From Phaeodactylum tricornutum CCAP 1055/1 (Eukaryota; Bacillariophyta; Bacillariophyceae; Surirellales; Neidiaceae): a stretch of 64,000 nt of DNA. The position numbers were made by a program, and so were the translations under genes. The notes below the pieces were generated by a model. It saw nothing but the letters and a program-made list of their open reading frames with translations. It made no database searches and was not told the origin of the DNA. Shown here piece after piece: positions 22,079 to 31,354 of the stretch. Within the stretch, counting starts at the first letter, position 1. The number at the start of each line of letters is the position of its first letter. The DNA lies in contig NC_011678.1 of assembly GCF_000150955.2 (NCBI RefSeq), forward strand, positions 453,518 to 517,517. The letters run 5' to 3'.

Positions 22079-22350
22079 TATATTAGCGTCGTTACCATGG
22101 ACATCTGATGCAAACCATACTAATCGTCATAAACAAGACTCCATCCATATCGCAGCCGACAAGCCGCGACCAGCTAGCTAACAGTAAAAATGCGCCAAAA
22201 CTCATTATCACTGTCTAGTAGTAGCACGAGCACATGCTTGTCAATTTCCCCCGTCGCTTTCTATACCGATCCTCTTCACGAGTGAATTAATCTCATTACA
22301 GTTAGAAGCAGCGTGCAACTGATATCAACTAAATTCAGCCTGGCTTTGAA

Positions 22351-22453
22351 AGAGATCAATACTTATTTTAGCTGGTTTTCGAAGCATTCTTTGAACGCAG
22401 AGACTGATACTTGTTTTACATTAGCTGGTTCTCGAAGTATTTTTTCTGAACGC
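22351..22453. repeat. Imperfect tandem duplication, about 50 bp x 2
   Basis: Unit A (22351-22398) and unit B (22400-22453) share AGAGA, GATACTT-like, TTAGCTGGTT, TCGAAG and GAACGC in order. Small indels make B longer. Unit B ends 21 bp before the ATG at 22475, so the duplication lies in the promoter or 5' UTR. Confidence 0.65.
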
Positions 22454-22474
22454 ATATAAAGGAGATCGCTTGTA

Positions 22475-23683
22475 ATGAACAACTTTTTCGATCGATTCAA
22501 ACCCAAAAGCAAGGACAAGTCCTCGAAAGGTAGAGGAAATCCATTGGCAAGTCTGGGTTTGGGAGGCCCCAAAACGTTTGGAGGGAAAGGACAGAGTCTG
22601 GGCGGAAACCTTCCCGGAGAAATTATATCGATTGAACTCTCGGAGCACGGTCCGCTCGGTCTCCAAGTGGAGAAACGTTCCAACACACAAAAGACAGCTA
22701 TTGTCGCCATGGTAGTAGAGGGATCGCAAGCCGAAAAGGCAGGGCTCCAAAGGGGTGATATTTTGTGTTTTCAAGGGTCCGAAGGCATGGAAGAAATTCT
22801 CTACGACATGTTTCTGGAACTGGCCAAGTCGAATCAAAGACCTCTTTGCTTTGAGGTACGCCGTGTGAGTACTAGGCAGGTAGCCTCCACCTCCACCTCA
22901 AAATCCAAAAGCTCCGCCGACTCCTACGCGCGTAAACAGGCTGTCATTGCCGCGGCTGAAACCCGCGAGAAGGCTGCCAAGCAAAAATACAAACCCATTC
23001 CCAAAACAAAAAACCTCCCCACTTTGCTGTCGGCGGCTGAACGACAGCAAATAGAAGAGGATCGTCTCGCTCGGGCCGCTGCTCATCATCTGGGAGACGC
23101 ACCGCAGACGGAAGCTGCCAAAGCGGCAGCAGCAGCTGCGAAGGAAGAAGAAAGAAAATTGGCCGTAACGCTTGGGTACAATCCCTACGAACCCAATCGG
23201 ACCACTGCAGGTCAAGCCCGCCACGCCACGGTAGCGACTAAACACGGAAGCATCAAGTCGTCTTCTCAGGAAAATGGCATTCCATCCGTTGCACCTCCGA
23301 AAGATGCGGTTATGCCCGAAGTGGATGATACTGATGCATGCAGCGACGAGTTCGAGGCTGCGTTTGAACTGACAGTGACCACGAACTCACACGATATAAT
23401 TGTCAATAGTTTTGGGATCCTACGCAAACTCATGATTAACGCAACGACCAAAGGACAACAAGAAGGTGAAGAATCCGCGAAATTTCTACGCGTTCGGCTC
23501 GGAAATCCAAAAATTAAAGCGACTGTTCTGGACGTTGAAGGTGCACTCGATTTGATGCGCACAGTCGGCTTTGAATGGCTAGAAGAAGGAGGGGATTCCT
23601 TCTTGGTCTTTCCAAAAGGATGCCAAGGACCTTTATGGCTACCCTCGGCTCTGCGCAAGATGGAACGTTACGAATCTTCATAA
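22475..23683 (+). CDS. PDZ + PUB domain protein
   Basis: Single exon, 402 residues, ATG at 22475. A basic, Gly-rich N-terminus (to ~45) is followed by a PDZ-like domain (~48-128). That domain has GPLGLQVEKR in the carboxylate-binding-loop position and GSQAEKAGLQRGDILCFQG, the usual A-G-L-x-x-G-D-x-I core. The middle is Ala/Glu/Lys-rich and likely helical. The C-terminus (~290-390) resembles a PUB/PUG domain: NSFGILRKLMINATT, KFLRVRLGNPKIKATV and LDLMRTVGFEW. PUB domains bind the C-terminal tail of p97/VCP. The combination suggests an adaptor linking membrane or partner C-termini to p97 (inference). It is convergent with the BSD gene, 89 bp away. Confidence 0.8.
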   Translation: MNNFFDRFKPKSKDKSSKGRGNPLASLGLGGPKTFGGKGQSLGGNLPGEIISIELSEHGPLGLQVEKRSNTQKTAIVAMVVEGSQAEKAGLQRGDILCFQGSEGMEEILYDMFLELAKSNQRPLCFEVRRVSTRQVASTSTSKSKSSADSYARKQAVIAAAETREKAAKQKYKPIPKTKNLPTLLSAAERQQIEEDRLARAAAHHLGDAPQTEAAKAAAAAAKEEERKLAVTLGYNPYEPNRTTAGQARHATVATKHGSIKSSSQENGIPSVAPPKDAVMPEVDDTDACSDEFEAAFELTVTTNSHDIIVNSFGILRKLMINATTKGQQEGEESAKFLRVRLGNPKIKATVLDVEGALDLMRTVGFEWLEEGGDSFLVFPKGCQGPLWLPSALRKMERYESS

Positions 23684-23772
23684 TTTATATATTTCGAAAT
23701 AAATTCAATTGTATGCATCTATAGAAGGACAGCGAAAAAAAGTGGTATGAAGGGAGCCTCCTCGCTTGATGC

Positions 23773-25521
23773 TTACCAATCGTCGTCCCATTCATCACCG
23801 TCTTCGTTGTCGCCCGAGGCAACTTGGAGTTTCTCCACAGCCGCTGGGGTATCCACTTTGACGCCCGTTGACACAGTATCTGGAGAGTCCACACTCAATT
23901 CAGCCGCAACTTCATCTTCAGGTTCGGTGTTGTGTTCTTCCTCTTTATGTACCTGCATTTCGGTAGCTTCTGGCTGCTCCTTGGCTTTCTTCAAGCTTGT
24001 TTCCAATCCAAGCGCTCGTTCTCTCAATAACTCAATTTCTTGCTTCGCAGCGTCGAGCTCAGATTCGCGAGTTTCCATCCTTGCCTTTACCAACGCAAGT
24101 TCGTCTTTCCAAAAGTTTTCTTTTGTGGTGAGCTCAGACTGTGACAAAGCCAAGGACTCAACCATAGCAGCATGTTCACTTCGAAGAGTCTCCATTTCGT
24201 TTTTAAACGATGCTTCTTTGATACCCGCCTCGACCGATTCGGATCTCATCGTCTCCAAGGATTCCAACTTCGATTGTAACAAACTCGACTCAGCCAATGT
24301 CGTCTCCAAAGCTTCCTGTTTCTGTTCCGCCTGTCCTCGGGCCTGCGCAAGCTCACCACGAACCGACTCAAGTGCTGCTTGGAGTGCTGCCATTTCTTTC
24401 TCATTAGCGCACGCTGCCTCGCTCATGTCCGCAATTTTTTTTTCCAACTTTGCAACCATTTCGTTATCGCTGTTTTCTCCGGCTGTATTAGGTTGCACAC
24501 GCGAATCATCCAACATGCTAGAACGTAACGCAGCCAATTCGGAGTCTTTTTCAAAAAGCTGCATTTTGAGCGTTTTTATGAGCTCATGCGCGGCTTCATC
24601 GGGCTGAAGGTCAGGCGATGTCTGTTTGAGGGTGGCAATTTCTTGGGACTGCATCTCCACAGTGGCGTGCAGCTGGTCGCGTTCTTCTAGAGCTTGTTTG
24701 AGTTGCTCCTGCAACTTTTCAGTGGCGGCATCGTTGAATTCAATTTGTTCGTCGTCCCCTTCGTCATCGTCTTCGTCTTCGACTTCATCCCGATCAAAAG
24801 ACTCGTCCAAATCGTCATCTTCGTCGTCCCATCCAAGTTCTTCTTCTTCGTCCTCGTCATCTTCGTCAACGCTCTCATCCACAGCAGTATTGCGAACAAA
24901 GGGCGGACGCGAACCAAACAAGCCCGCCTTTTCCGCTTGATTTTTTGTCATGCTCGTCAATCTTGGAAACGGCCGGTCTTGGTTGTCCTCAGATAGAGTG
25001 GCGGTCAAATTCTTGACCGCACCACCCAAAAATCCAGTGACTGATCCAATAGTTTGAGAGACGGCTCGTTGACGTTGTTCCATCTCCCTTTGCTCCTCTG
25101 CCTCCCACGTATCACGGATGCGCTCCTCGTCGCAGCGATAAAAGTGGCGCTCCCAAAAGTCGTTGTAAGGCACGTCGGTGGGGACGAGCGTTTCAAACTG
25201 TACTTTCAAGGAATCGGGGTAGAGTTCCAGAAGCTTGCCAATTTCATCAGTCCGGGCCTCAATCGAAAAGGTTTCGAGAAAAGCCGCAACTTGCTTCGCT
25301 TCTTCCGCATCTAACTCGTCGTCTTGTTCTTCATTGTCTGCTTTCGTAGGGAGGGGTGTGGTGTATGTTTCCGTATTGAGCATACGGCGTAAACACTCTT
25401 CTTGTTCCGGGGTTATGTCGTCTTCTTCCAAGCGATCGTCCATGCTCGACAGCACATGAGATGTATCTTCCTTGACGGTCGACACGAACTCGGAAAAGTC
25501 GCTCCGTAAGGAATTCCACAT
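23773..25521 (-). CDS. BSD-domain protein with acidic region and long coiled coil
   Basis: Single exon, 582 residues. The N-terminus (MWNSLRSDFSEFVSTVKED) is the amphipathic start typical of BSD-domain proteins of the SYAP1/plant type. The BSD core is at ~105-150, with VPYNDFWERHFYRCDEERI containing the conserved F-W pair. A very acidic Asp/Glu stretch (~215-265) is followed by about 270 residues of coiled coil (~265-540), and the protein ends GDEWDDDW. The acidic tail with a terminal Trp is a recurrent feature of this family. Function in diatoms is unknown; a membrane-traffic or signalling scaffold is the likeliest reading. The long ORF on the opposite strand is its shadow. Confidence 0.82.
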   Translation of the reverse strand: MWNSLRSDFSEFVSTVKEDTSHVLSSMDDRLEEDDITPEQEECLRRMLNTETYTTPLPTKADNEEQDDELDAEEAKQVAAFLETFSIEARTDEIGKLLELYPDSLKVQFETLVPTDVPYNDFWERHFYRCDEERIRDTWEAEEQREMEQRQRAVSQTIGSVTGFLGGAVKNLTATLSEDNQDRPFPRLTSMTKNQAEKAGLFGSRPPFVRNTAVDESVDEDDEDEEEELGWDDEDDDLDESFDRDEVEDEDDDEGDDEQIEFNDAATEKLQEQLKQALEERDQLHATVEMQSQEIATLKQTSPDLQPDEAAHELIKTLKMQLFEKDSELAALRSSMLDDSRVQPNTAGENSDNEMVAKLEKKIADMSEAACANEKEMAALQAALESVRGELAQARGQAEQKQEALETTLAESSLLQSKLESLETMRSESVEAGIKEASFKNEMETLRSEHAAMVESLALSQSELTTKENFWKDELALVKARMETRESELDAAKQEIELLRERALGLETSLKKAKEQPEATEMQVHKEEEHNTEPEDEVAAELSVDSPDTVSTGVKVDTPAAVEKLQVASGDNEDGDEWDDDW

Positions 25522-26679
25522 TCTTAAATTGGCAGACGCTTGAAGCGATCAAAAGAGCAATGAGACCTGTCCAAAACAAAAAAAAAAGAAAAACGACGTG
25601 AGAAATCAACTCCCGGGAAAGAGATATTTTTTGCCAACGAACGACAAATTTAGTCCGCAAGCTTTTGGTAACCGCACTATTATGCCAATGCCATGGTAAT
25701 TCCGGCCTGCACTCTCTGCATATGGTGGTTGCTTTCTCTCGAAACCAAATTATCTCCGCAATGAGAATTATGAATCCACGTATATTCCTAAAATGCTCGC
25801 GAACGCTTCATGAAAGTCTCATCAACTCACAAAATCCAACCACTTCCTGATGGGAACGGATCAATGCCCAAGAAACAATGGAGAAAGGAGAGTCGGCGAT
25901 GCGATGTTGACAATAGATTCACTGTCAGCCCCCGCACTGTCACTTCAAAGAACAAAGGCCGCCGGTGGGCGTGTTCGGTCGTTGATGTCCCCCACGCTTC
26001 CCTCGTCGTTGACCTCCTGTCAATACTAGTAGAGAAGACTATGCCCCTTTGAGTCTTGCATTTTGGGTTCACCATCGCTACGTCAGAAAGAAAATTTCTC
26101 TAGATAGGCACGCCGTTGTTGTCAGAGGGATAAACAGTTACCCGCCAAAAATCCGTTAAGACAGCCTGGGCTGCAAACGGTATTCAATAGTATAGAATGG
26201 CGACAATATTGTCCTAACAAATCATACTTTACAGTTAATATTATTGTAGGCAATGCGCATGTTACAAAGAGGTCAAATCAAACCCCGTCAGACTAGCTCG
26301 CAACTGCAGCCAACCTACCGATTATACGAAAGTGACGACGACCCAATGGAATCCTGAGGACAGGGACAATGGCACGCGCTCTTAGACGCTTTTGTTGACG
26401 AACGGTGAGACACCTTACCTCACAGCCCGACTCTGCCGCAATTTTGTCTGTGGCTCGCAACAAACTTTAAACCACCCGACGCTCACAGTCAATAAAAGCT
26501 ACACCGGTTGCCCTTTTTCCATTTGTTTCCATAGTGGACCGTGTCTGTTTGGTTTCGGCAGCTACTCTATTCGGCTTGTTTGCTTCGCGCTCTAACGTCG
26601 AGCCTCCGCGAACATACTAGTAATAGACCAGATGCTGAGAGCTACTTCAAGCCATCCAGCTGGATGTTCCCTGCGCTCC
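25522..26679. other. Divergent intergenic region, 1.16 kb
   Basis: It separates the start codons of the BSD gene (minus) and the fibrillin-like gene (plus) and should hold both promoters. I see short chance ORFs only. Confidence 0.45.
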
Positions 26680-28401
26680 ATGAAACTCTTCCTCTTATTG
26701 CTGTTGCAACACTTTGCATCGATCGTTGCATTCTCTCTCATTTCTCCCGAATGCTCATTCTATCAAATACGGACAAAGCCGGCTCAATTGTCTGGCACCG
26801 GTTGCACACGCAGCTGTAAGATACGCTTGACTAAACGTTACGGTCTATTTCAAGCCGACGCCGAAAGCGATGGTGCGTCCAAGCTCCCGCTTGAATCTTC
26901 GAACAGTACTTCGACGAGCGGCAGCACTACATTCGCCAGTGCCATCGCTTCGACCTTGGATGCCCCCGTATCTGACGCCGATCTCGATATCCTGGACTTT
27001 CTGGATGATATCACGGAGAACGAGCACGATTTGGTAGCATCACAGAAAGAAATTGTAGCGACGCTGAAAGACATGGCAATCTCGACAACCGCAGAATCTG
27101 TTCCCTCCTCCAACAACAGAAGGATTCAAGACTCTCAGTCTGATTCTTTGGCACAGGATGCAGCGGCAGACGACTTTGAACCAACCATATGGAAAATCTT
27201 GACCGAAGGAGGAGTCAATCCGCTCCTGGAGTCTAACTTTATCAATCGGGAAAACTCTGGCAATGTTTTTAAGAACGGGATTGGTGGTGATGGTGGCGTT
27301 GTCTATGACGTTAACCGCCTCAAACGCAATTTGCTGCAGGAAACCATGCAGGCGTTCAAACAAGATTTACTCCGACTTCTCAACACACCCGATGCCACCG
27401 AGCACGCCATTGTTGATAAACTCGCAGCGCTGGTCCAGGCCAGCCCGGTTCGCACGACGACCGATTCGAATCTACTAGACGGTACATGGGGACTGGCATA
27501 CCTCTCCAAGTACACCACGTTACAAGACTTAAAAACTTCTGTGGTGGAGCGCCGCAGACAGGCTCGTACCCAGGAAGAAGAGAAAGAAAAGCAGAGCTCC
27601 TCGCTACCCCCGGCGCACCGAAATACAGGCGGGAAGGAAGGCCTGTGGCGAACGTCGCAACGGGTCTTTTACTTGGAAGATGTGAGTGACGACGAAGATG
27701 CCTACGTACTAGATCATCAGTTTTACGTAGGTGGCTGGCTCACCAAAACGACCCGGTCGGCGGTACGAGGCCTCACACGGCAAAGTTTGCGATTAGAACC
27801 GTTGTGTTCGACCTGGACCATAGGTGGACGAGCGATCAAGAATAACACGTCTTCTCTGCCAATCTCCCAATCATGGCAATTCATATATTCGGATATAGAC
27901 CTGTGCATTGTCGCAGATTCTACGCAAAACGCCTTCGCCGTCTATACAAAACATGAGGACTGGGTGGATAGCACGCAACGCCGGAGACGAAAATGGAGAT
28001 TGGCCCGTGATTATTTTCCAACCTTGATGCGTTCCAGGCGCACGTCAGCGGCCTCAATGACGTTGCAACATCAAAAATCTTGGGAGACGGCCCAACGTGG
28101 GGACCCATTGATCCGGGAAATCACCCTGGATCAAGCCCGTTTGCGTGTTTTAAAACTCGGGGATTTGTCGTTCAGCATGGATGACGAAGGAGCTTGGGAC
28201 GGTATGGCTGACCCCTTTGTACATTTGACCGCCGACGAACGTCAACGCGTTCTCAAGGCCATGAGAGTGAAGGACGTGGAAGCCGCTGGAAAAGACCGTC
28301 GATCACAAGCACAGCGATGGGGATGGCTGACTCGGATGAACCCGTCCTCCCGACGGACTTACTTCAAAAAGCCGAAGGACAAACAACGAGATGCTGAATA
28401 G
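26680..28401 (+). CDS. Plastid-lipid-associated protein (PAP/fibrillin-like), plastid-targeted
   Basis: Single exon. I choose ATG 26680 because MKLFLLLLLQHFASIVAFSL is a clean signal peptide ending in an A-F junction of the diatom plastid type; an ATG 16 codons upstream would bury it. That gives 573 residues. The central segment LLDGTWGLAYLSKYTTLQDL matches the PAP/fibrillin opening (LLDGTWxLxYxS). It is preceded by a helical region with KLAALVQASPV, as in fibrillins. Later blocks (YVGGWLTK, FIYSDIDLCIVADS) fit the lipocalin-like barrel. The long N-terminal half is Ser/Thr/Asp-rich and not conserved. The role would be binding lipids or pigments at thylakoids or plastoglobules. The family call is fair, not certain. 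Confidence 0.68.
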   Translation: MKLFLLLLLQHFASIVAFSLISPECSFYQIRTKPAQLSGTGCTRSCKIRLTKRYGLFQADAESDGASKLPLESSNSTSTSGSTTFASAIASTLDAPVSDADLDILDFLDDITENEHDLVASQKEIVATLKDMAISTTAESVPSSNNRRIQDSQSDSLAQDAAADDFEPTIWKILTEGGVNPLLESNFINRENSGNVFKNGIGGDGGVVYDVNRLKRNLLQETMQAFKQDLLRLLNTPDATEHAIVDKLAALVQASPVRTTTDSNLLDGTWGLAYLSKYTTLQDLKTSVVERRRQARTQEEEKEKQSSSLPPAHRNTGGKEGLWRTSQRVFYLEDVSDDEDAYVLDHQFYVGGWLTKTTRSAVRGLTRQSLRLEPLCSTWTIGGRAIKNNTSSLPISQSWQFIYSDIDLCIVADSTQNAFAVYTKHEDWVDSTQRRRRKWRLARDYFPTLMRSRRTSAASMTLQHQKSWETAQRGDPLIREITLDQARLRVLKLGDLSFSMDDEGAWDGMADPFVHLTADERQRVLKAMRVKDVEAAGKDRRSQAQRWGWLTRMNPSSRRTYFKKPKDKQRDAE

Positions 28402-29210
28402 AAATATTTCCTCCGCTGTCCCCGAGAGTTTTGTGAAGTGACGACCGCACCAATCCAATCGGCCGATACAGAACTTTCCAAGCTTCAAGCATGAAGAAAT
28501 TGCTTCTTTTGTTTGGTAGACATAAATTCGCAGGAATGAGCATCCCCTTCCATGCTTCAAGCACGAAAAGTGCTTCTTTTGTTTGGTAGTCACAAATCTG
28601 CTGTTATGAGCATCTCCGATAAACAGTTCAAAACCTCTGAATTTTTCTTCACAGTCAAAGGACCTTTAATGTAAACGGTTTAGGTTTAAAAGCAAGCAGT
28701 CCGATTTGTTTGGTGGAGACCATGAACCCTAACACAAAGGCTTTCTTTTGAACGGCAAACGCAAACGATTGGCTTGATTTTGTCTTTATGCCCTTTATGT
28801 CAAAATATCAAAAGAAACATAGATATGTCGGACAGTCCTACGGTTCAAACGGATACATATTGCCTCAACTCTGTTTTTCGGAATTATCAAAGATATCTTA
28901 GGAGCATGTTTTACCCTTATGGAACGATCGATAAATCTCAAATGTTTGTTTGCACTGCATGTAATTCGAAGCGCATGATTACTATTAGTGTCTAACGTAT
29001 ATATTAGCAGTAACACGTCCTATGAGCACCAGCATCAACGCCCGATTACTTACATTATTCAAGGAGGTATGCAGTCTTTCTTTGACTGTGTGAGCAGTCA
29101 CTTGAATCATGAAGTGTTGTCGGCGCTAAGAGGAAATTGAAAAAAGGATCTCATTTCTTTCTGTTGCGAAATGCCTGTTTGAAATAAAATAAAAAACTTC
29201 AAAAGCCTCC
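28402..29210. other. Intergenic, 809 bp, with a 72-bp tandem duplication
   Basis: No gene recognised. It contains two diverged tandem units of about 72 bp (28476-28547, 28548-28617). A further partial similarity (TTTGTTTGGTGGAGACC) lies near 28706. Confidence 0.5.
28476..28617. repeat. Tandem duplication, about 72 bp x 2
   Basis: Both units start TTCCA.GCTTCAAGCA and share GCTTCTTTTGTTTGGTAG and ATGAGCATC, with scattered substitutions and small indels. They lie just 3' of the fibrillin-like gene. Confidence 0.75.
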
Positions 29211-31138
29211 ATGAAGCGCTTCATCCGAAATTTGGCGACGTTAGCTTTGGTCGCAAGCATCAGGTTGTCGCATTCGGCCTATGCTTTCTCGGCCGAAGTT
29301 GGCAGCCTTGTAACACGTCCAACGAAAAGCCTACCAAGAAATCTCAAGGCCAACCATCAGCGCGTCGCCATTCCAGATCCGGCACCAGGCAAACTTGAAG
29401 TAGTTGTGCCTCCTAAATTGAAACCCAAATGGATGCCGGTACGTTCTCGTTGTTGTCGACAAGGAAGCTTTGGGTTCCGTCATTGAGACCGGGGAGCATG
29501 CAGTTTGACGCTAGTTATCGAACTGTTTTCTGCCCACATTTATGAACTTACCACGCCGTTCTGCTTTTTCACTAGATTCGTTGGATGTTTCGCCTTTTGC
29601 GAGTTTACGGATGGAGTAATCTGCTGCTTCTGGCAATGTTTTTCGTTAACGCAATTTCAAGTGTCGTGTTCACCGCAACCAAAGCTTTCACCCTGAACAA
29701 AATTGCCATGAAGCGTTTTGCCGGATTTATGATGACTTATTCTATGACCCCTTGGGTGGAGCTACGCTTTGATTTTGGGAGGATGCTGAGCTACTTTCCG
29801 TTCTTGATTCGTTCCGAATCCAAACTATTCACCCTTCGCAAACAAATGAGATCGGCCGATGAGATCTTGGGCGAACAGCGACTACCAACCGATGGAGAAT
29901 TTATCAGCCATATTATTCAACGCACTCCATTGGCCTTCTACACTGAAAACACAGCCACAAAACTTGTAGCAGACTTGAGTCGCACCCAAGCTGTCGATAC
30001 GTACGCAAACACGTTCGTCAACCAAGTCTATAAAATCGAAGTCGATAAGAGATCCTCTGAAATTACGATATACACCAAGGAAAAAGGCCCTATCACAAGG
30101 TCCAAAGACGGCGACGATACCTTTGAGCTCGCCAAGATGCATGCCCTTACTTCACTTAGCTACTTCATTGCCGGTATTGGTCACAGCTGGGTCCACTTTC
30201 TGTTTATGGATGCCGCCGCCGCCACCACTCACAATTTGTTGCGCAAGAAACACAAAAACTCTGTACTTTACAAGTTACTCGAACCGCATACTCGTTATAC
30301 GTCACGAATCAACTGGGAGGCCCTTGGTGTGCAAGGTAACCTTGTCTTGGGAGGCAGTGCTCTGATTCGCATGGCGGGTGAAGCATCTGCAACAGCACCT
30401 AGAGGTGTACCACCTACCGCCTTCGTCAAGATGATGGAACCCTGGACGCCTTTCCCCATGTCTGGCAGCGAGTTTGTGCGCAACAACGCCAAACGCACGA
30501 CTGACTACTATCTCTATACTGACGAGTTCGCGTGCCCACCTAAATGGTTAGAGGGGCCGAATACAGAAATTCCGTATATTCGGGGATTGAAGCGGTTTTA
30601 TCCGATCATCAAGGAACATGTGGCCAACGTGTTGAAGTACGAGGATGAAGGGCTTGTCGATGCTTTCATTGCCGAGATGGACAATGCAGCGCGGGTTGAA
30701 AGGGACAATCTCGGTCTCCATCTGCAGCGTTTCGATCGAGTCGATATTATCGCGAGTATCATCTACGACGCCATGATCATTCATTCCACTGATCATTACT
30801 TTACACACGAAGTCTTTCGCAAGACTAATTTTGGCATTGGTACGCTGCGCCAACCCTTTCCTGTAAATTGGTTTCCCGGAAGACGAGTTCCAGAAGATAT
30901 TTGCGACCCCGAGGATCGCGTTCGATACGCTAACTTTGCTGATGTCTTCGTTCAATGGAACGACAGCAAAGTATTTAGCAACAAGCTGTCCAAGATAAAC
31001 TATAAGTTTCGACAACCCGAGCTGAAAAATATCGGTGCGAAGCTGGTGGATCGTATTGCAACAGAACACGATCGCATGACCGAAGATGGAGATATGTTTT
31101 GTCCAATGGAAAAGATCTCTCGAAGTATTTGTTGGTAA
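29211..31138 (+). CDS. Lipoxygenase-like protein, probably plastid-targeted
   Basis: Two exons, 29211-29438 and 29576-31138, join in phase 0 over a 137-bp GT-AG intron to give 596 residues. The N-terminus (MKRFIRNLATLALVASIRLS) is a signal peptide followed by AYAFSAE, a diatom plastid-type junction. Near residue 265 the His-rich stretch HSWVHF, THNLLRKKH and KLLEPHTRYTSRIN follows the lipoxygenase pattern HWLxTH..THRxLSxxHP..LLxPHxRxTxxIN. A later IIHSTDHYF may hold the third iron ligand. Departures from canonical lipoxygenase: the first two His are four apart rather than five, and the C-terminus is SICW rather than Ile. The protein lacks a PLAT domain. It may be a divergent dioxygenase or a non-catalytic relative. 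Confidence 0.6.
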
Positions 31139-31354
31139 AGGCAGCGCTCTGCGCAGTACGTGTAAAAAAGTTATTTGCTTCTTGTGGCCATAGACTAGTG
31201 AAGGTATGGTCTGCTACTACTAATTACAAGTGATATGTTCTGTATGTACCGATCGCGGCAAGGATGTTTACTAACTGTGAATACATGAAGTGGTTTCCAG
31301 GCTAAACAAAATATGCGATTTCTCCACCAATCAATCATACTTGCAACACATATG

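Larger units (their letters stand above)
21560..22474. other. Intergenic, 915 bp, with CRE-like site and tandem duplication
   Basis: No gene recognised. It contains the palindrome TGACGTCA at 22071-22078 and an imperfect tandem duplication (22351-22398 and 22400-22453) just before the next start codon. Confidence 0.55.

Noticed and set aside
22455-22461. TATAAAG as a TATA box for the PDZ-PUB gene
   Set aside because: It is only 14 bp from the ATG, which leaves no room for a start site about 25-30 bp downstream.
23747-24607. Long plus-strand ORF (286 codons) rich in Ser, Ala and Cys
   Set aside because: It is antisense to the coiled-coil part of the BSD gene; its composition is what Glu/Lys/Ala codons give in reverse, and it has no domain.
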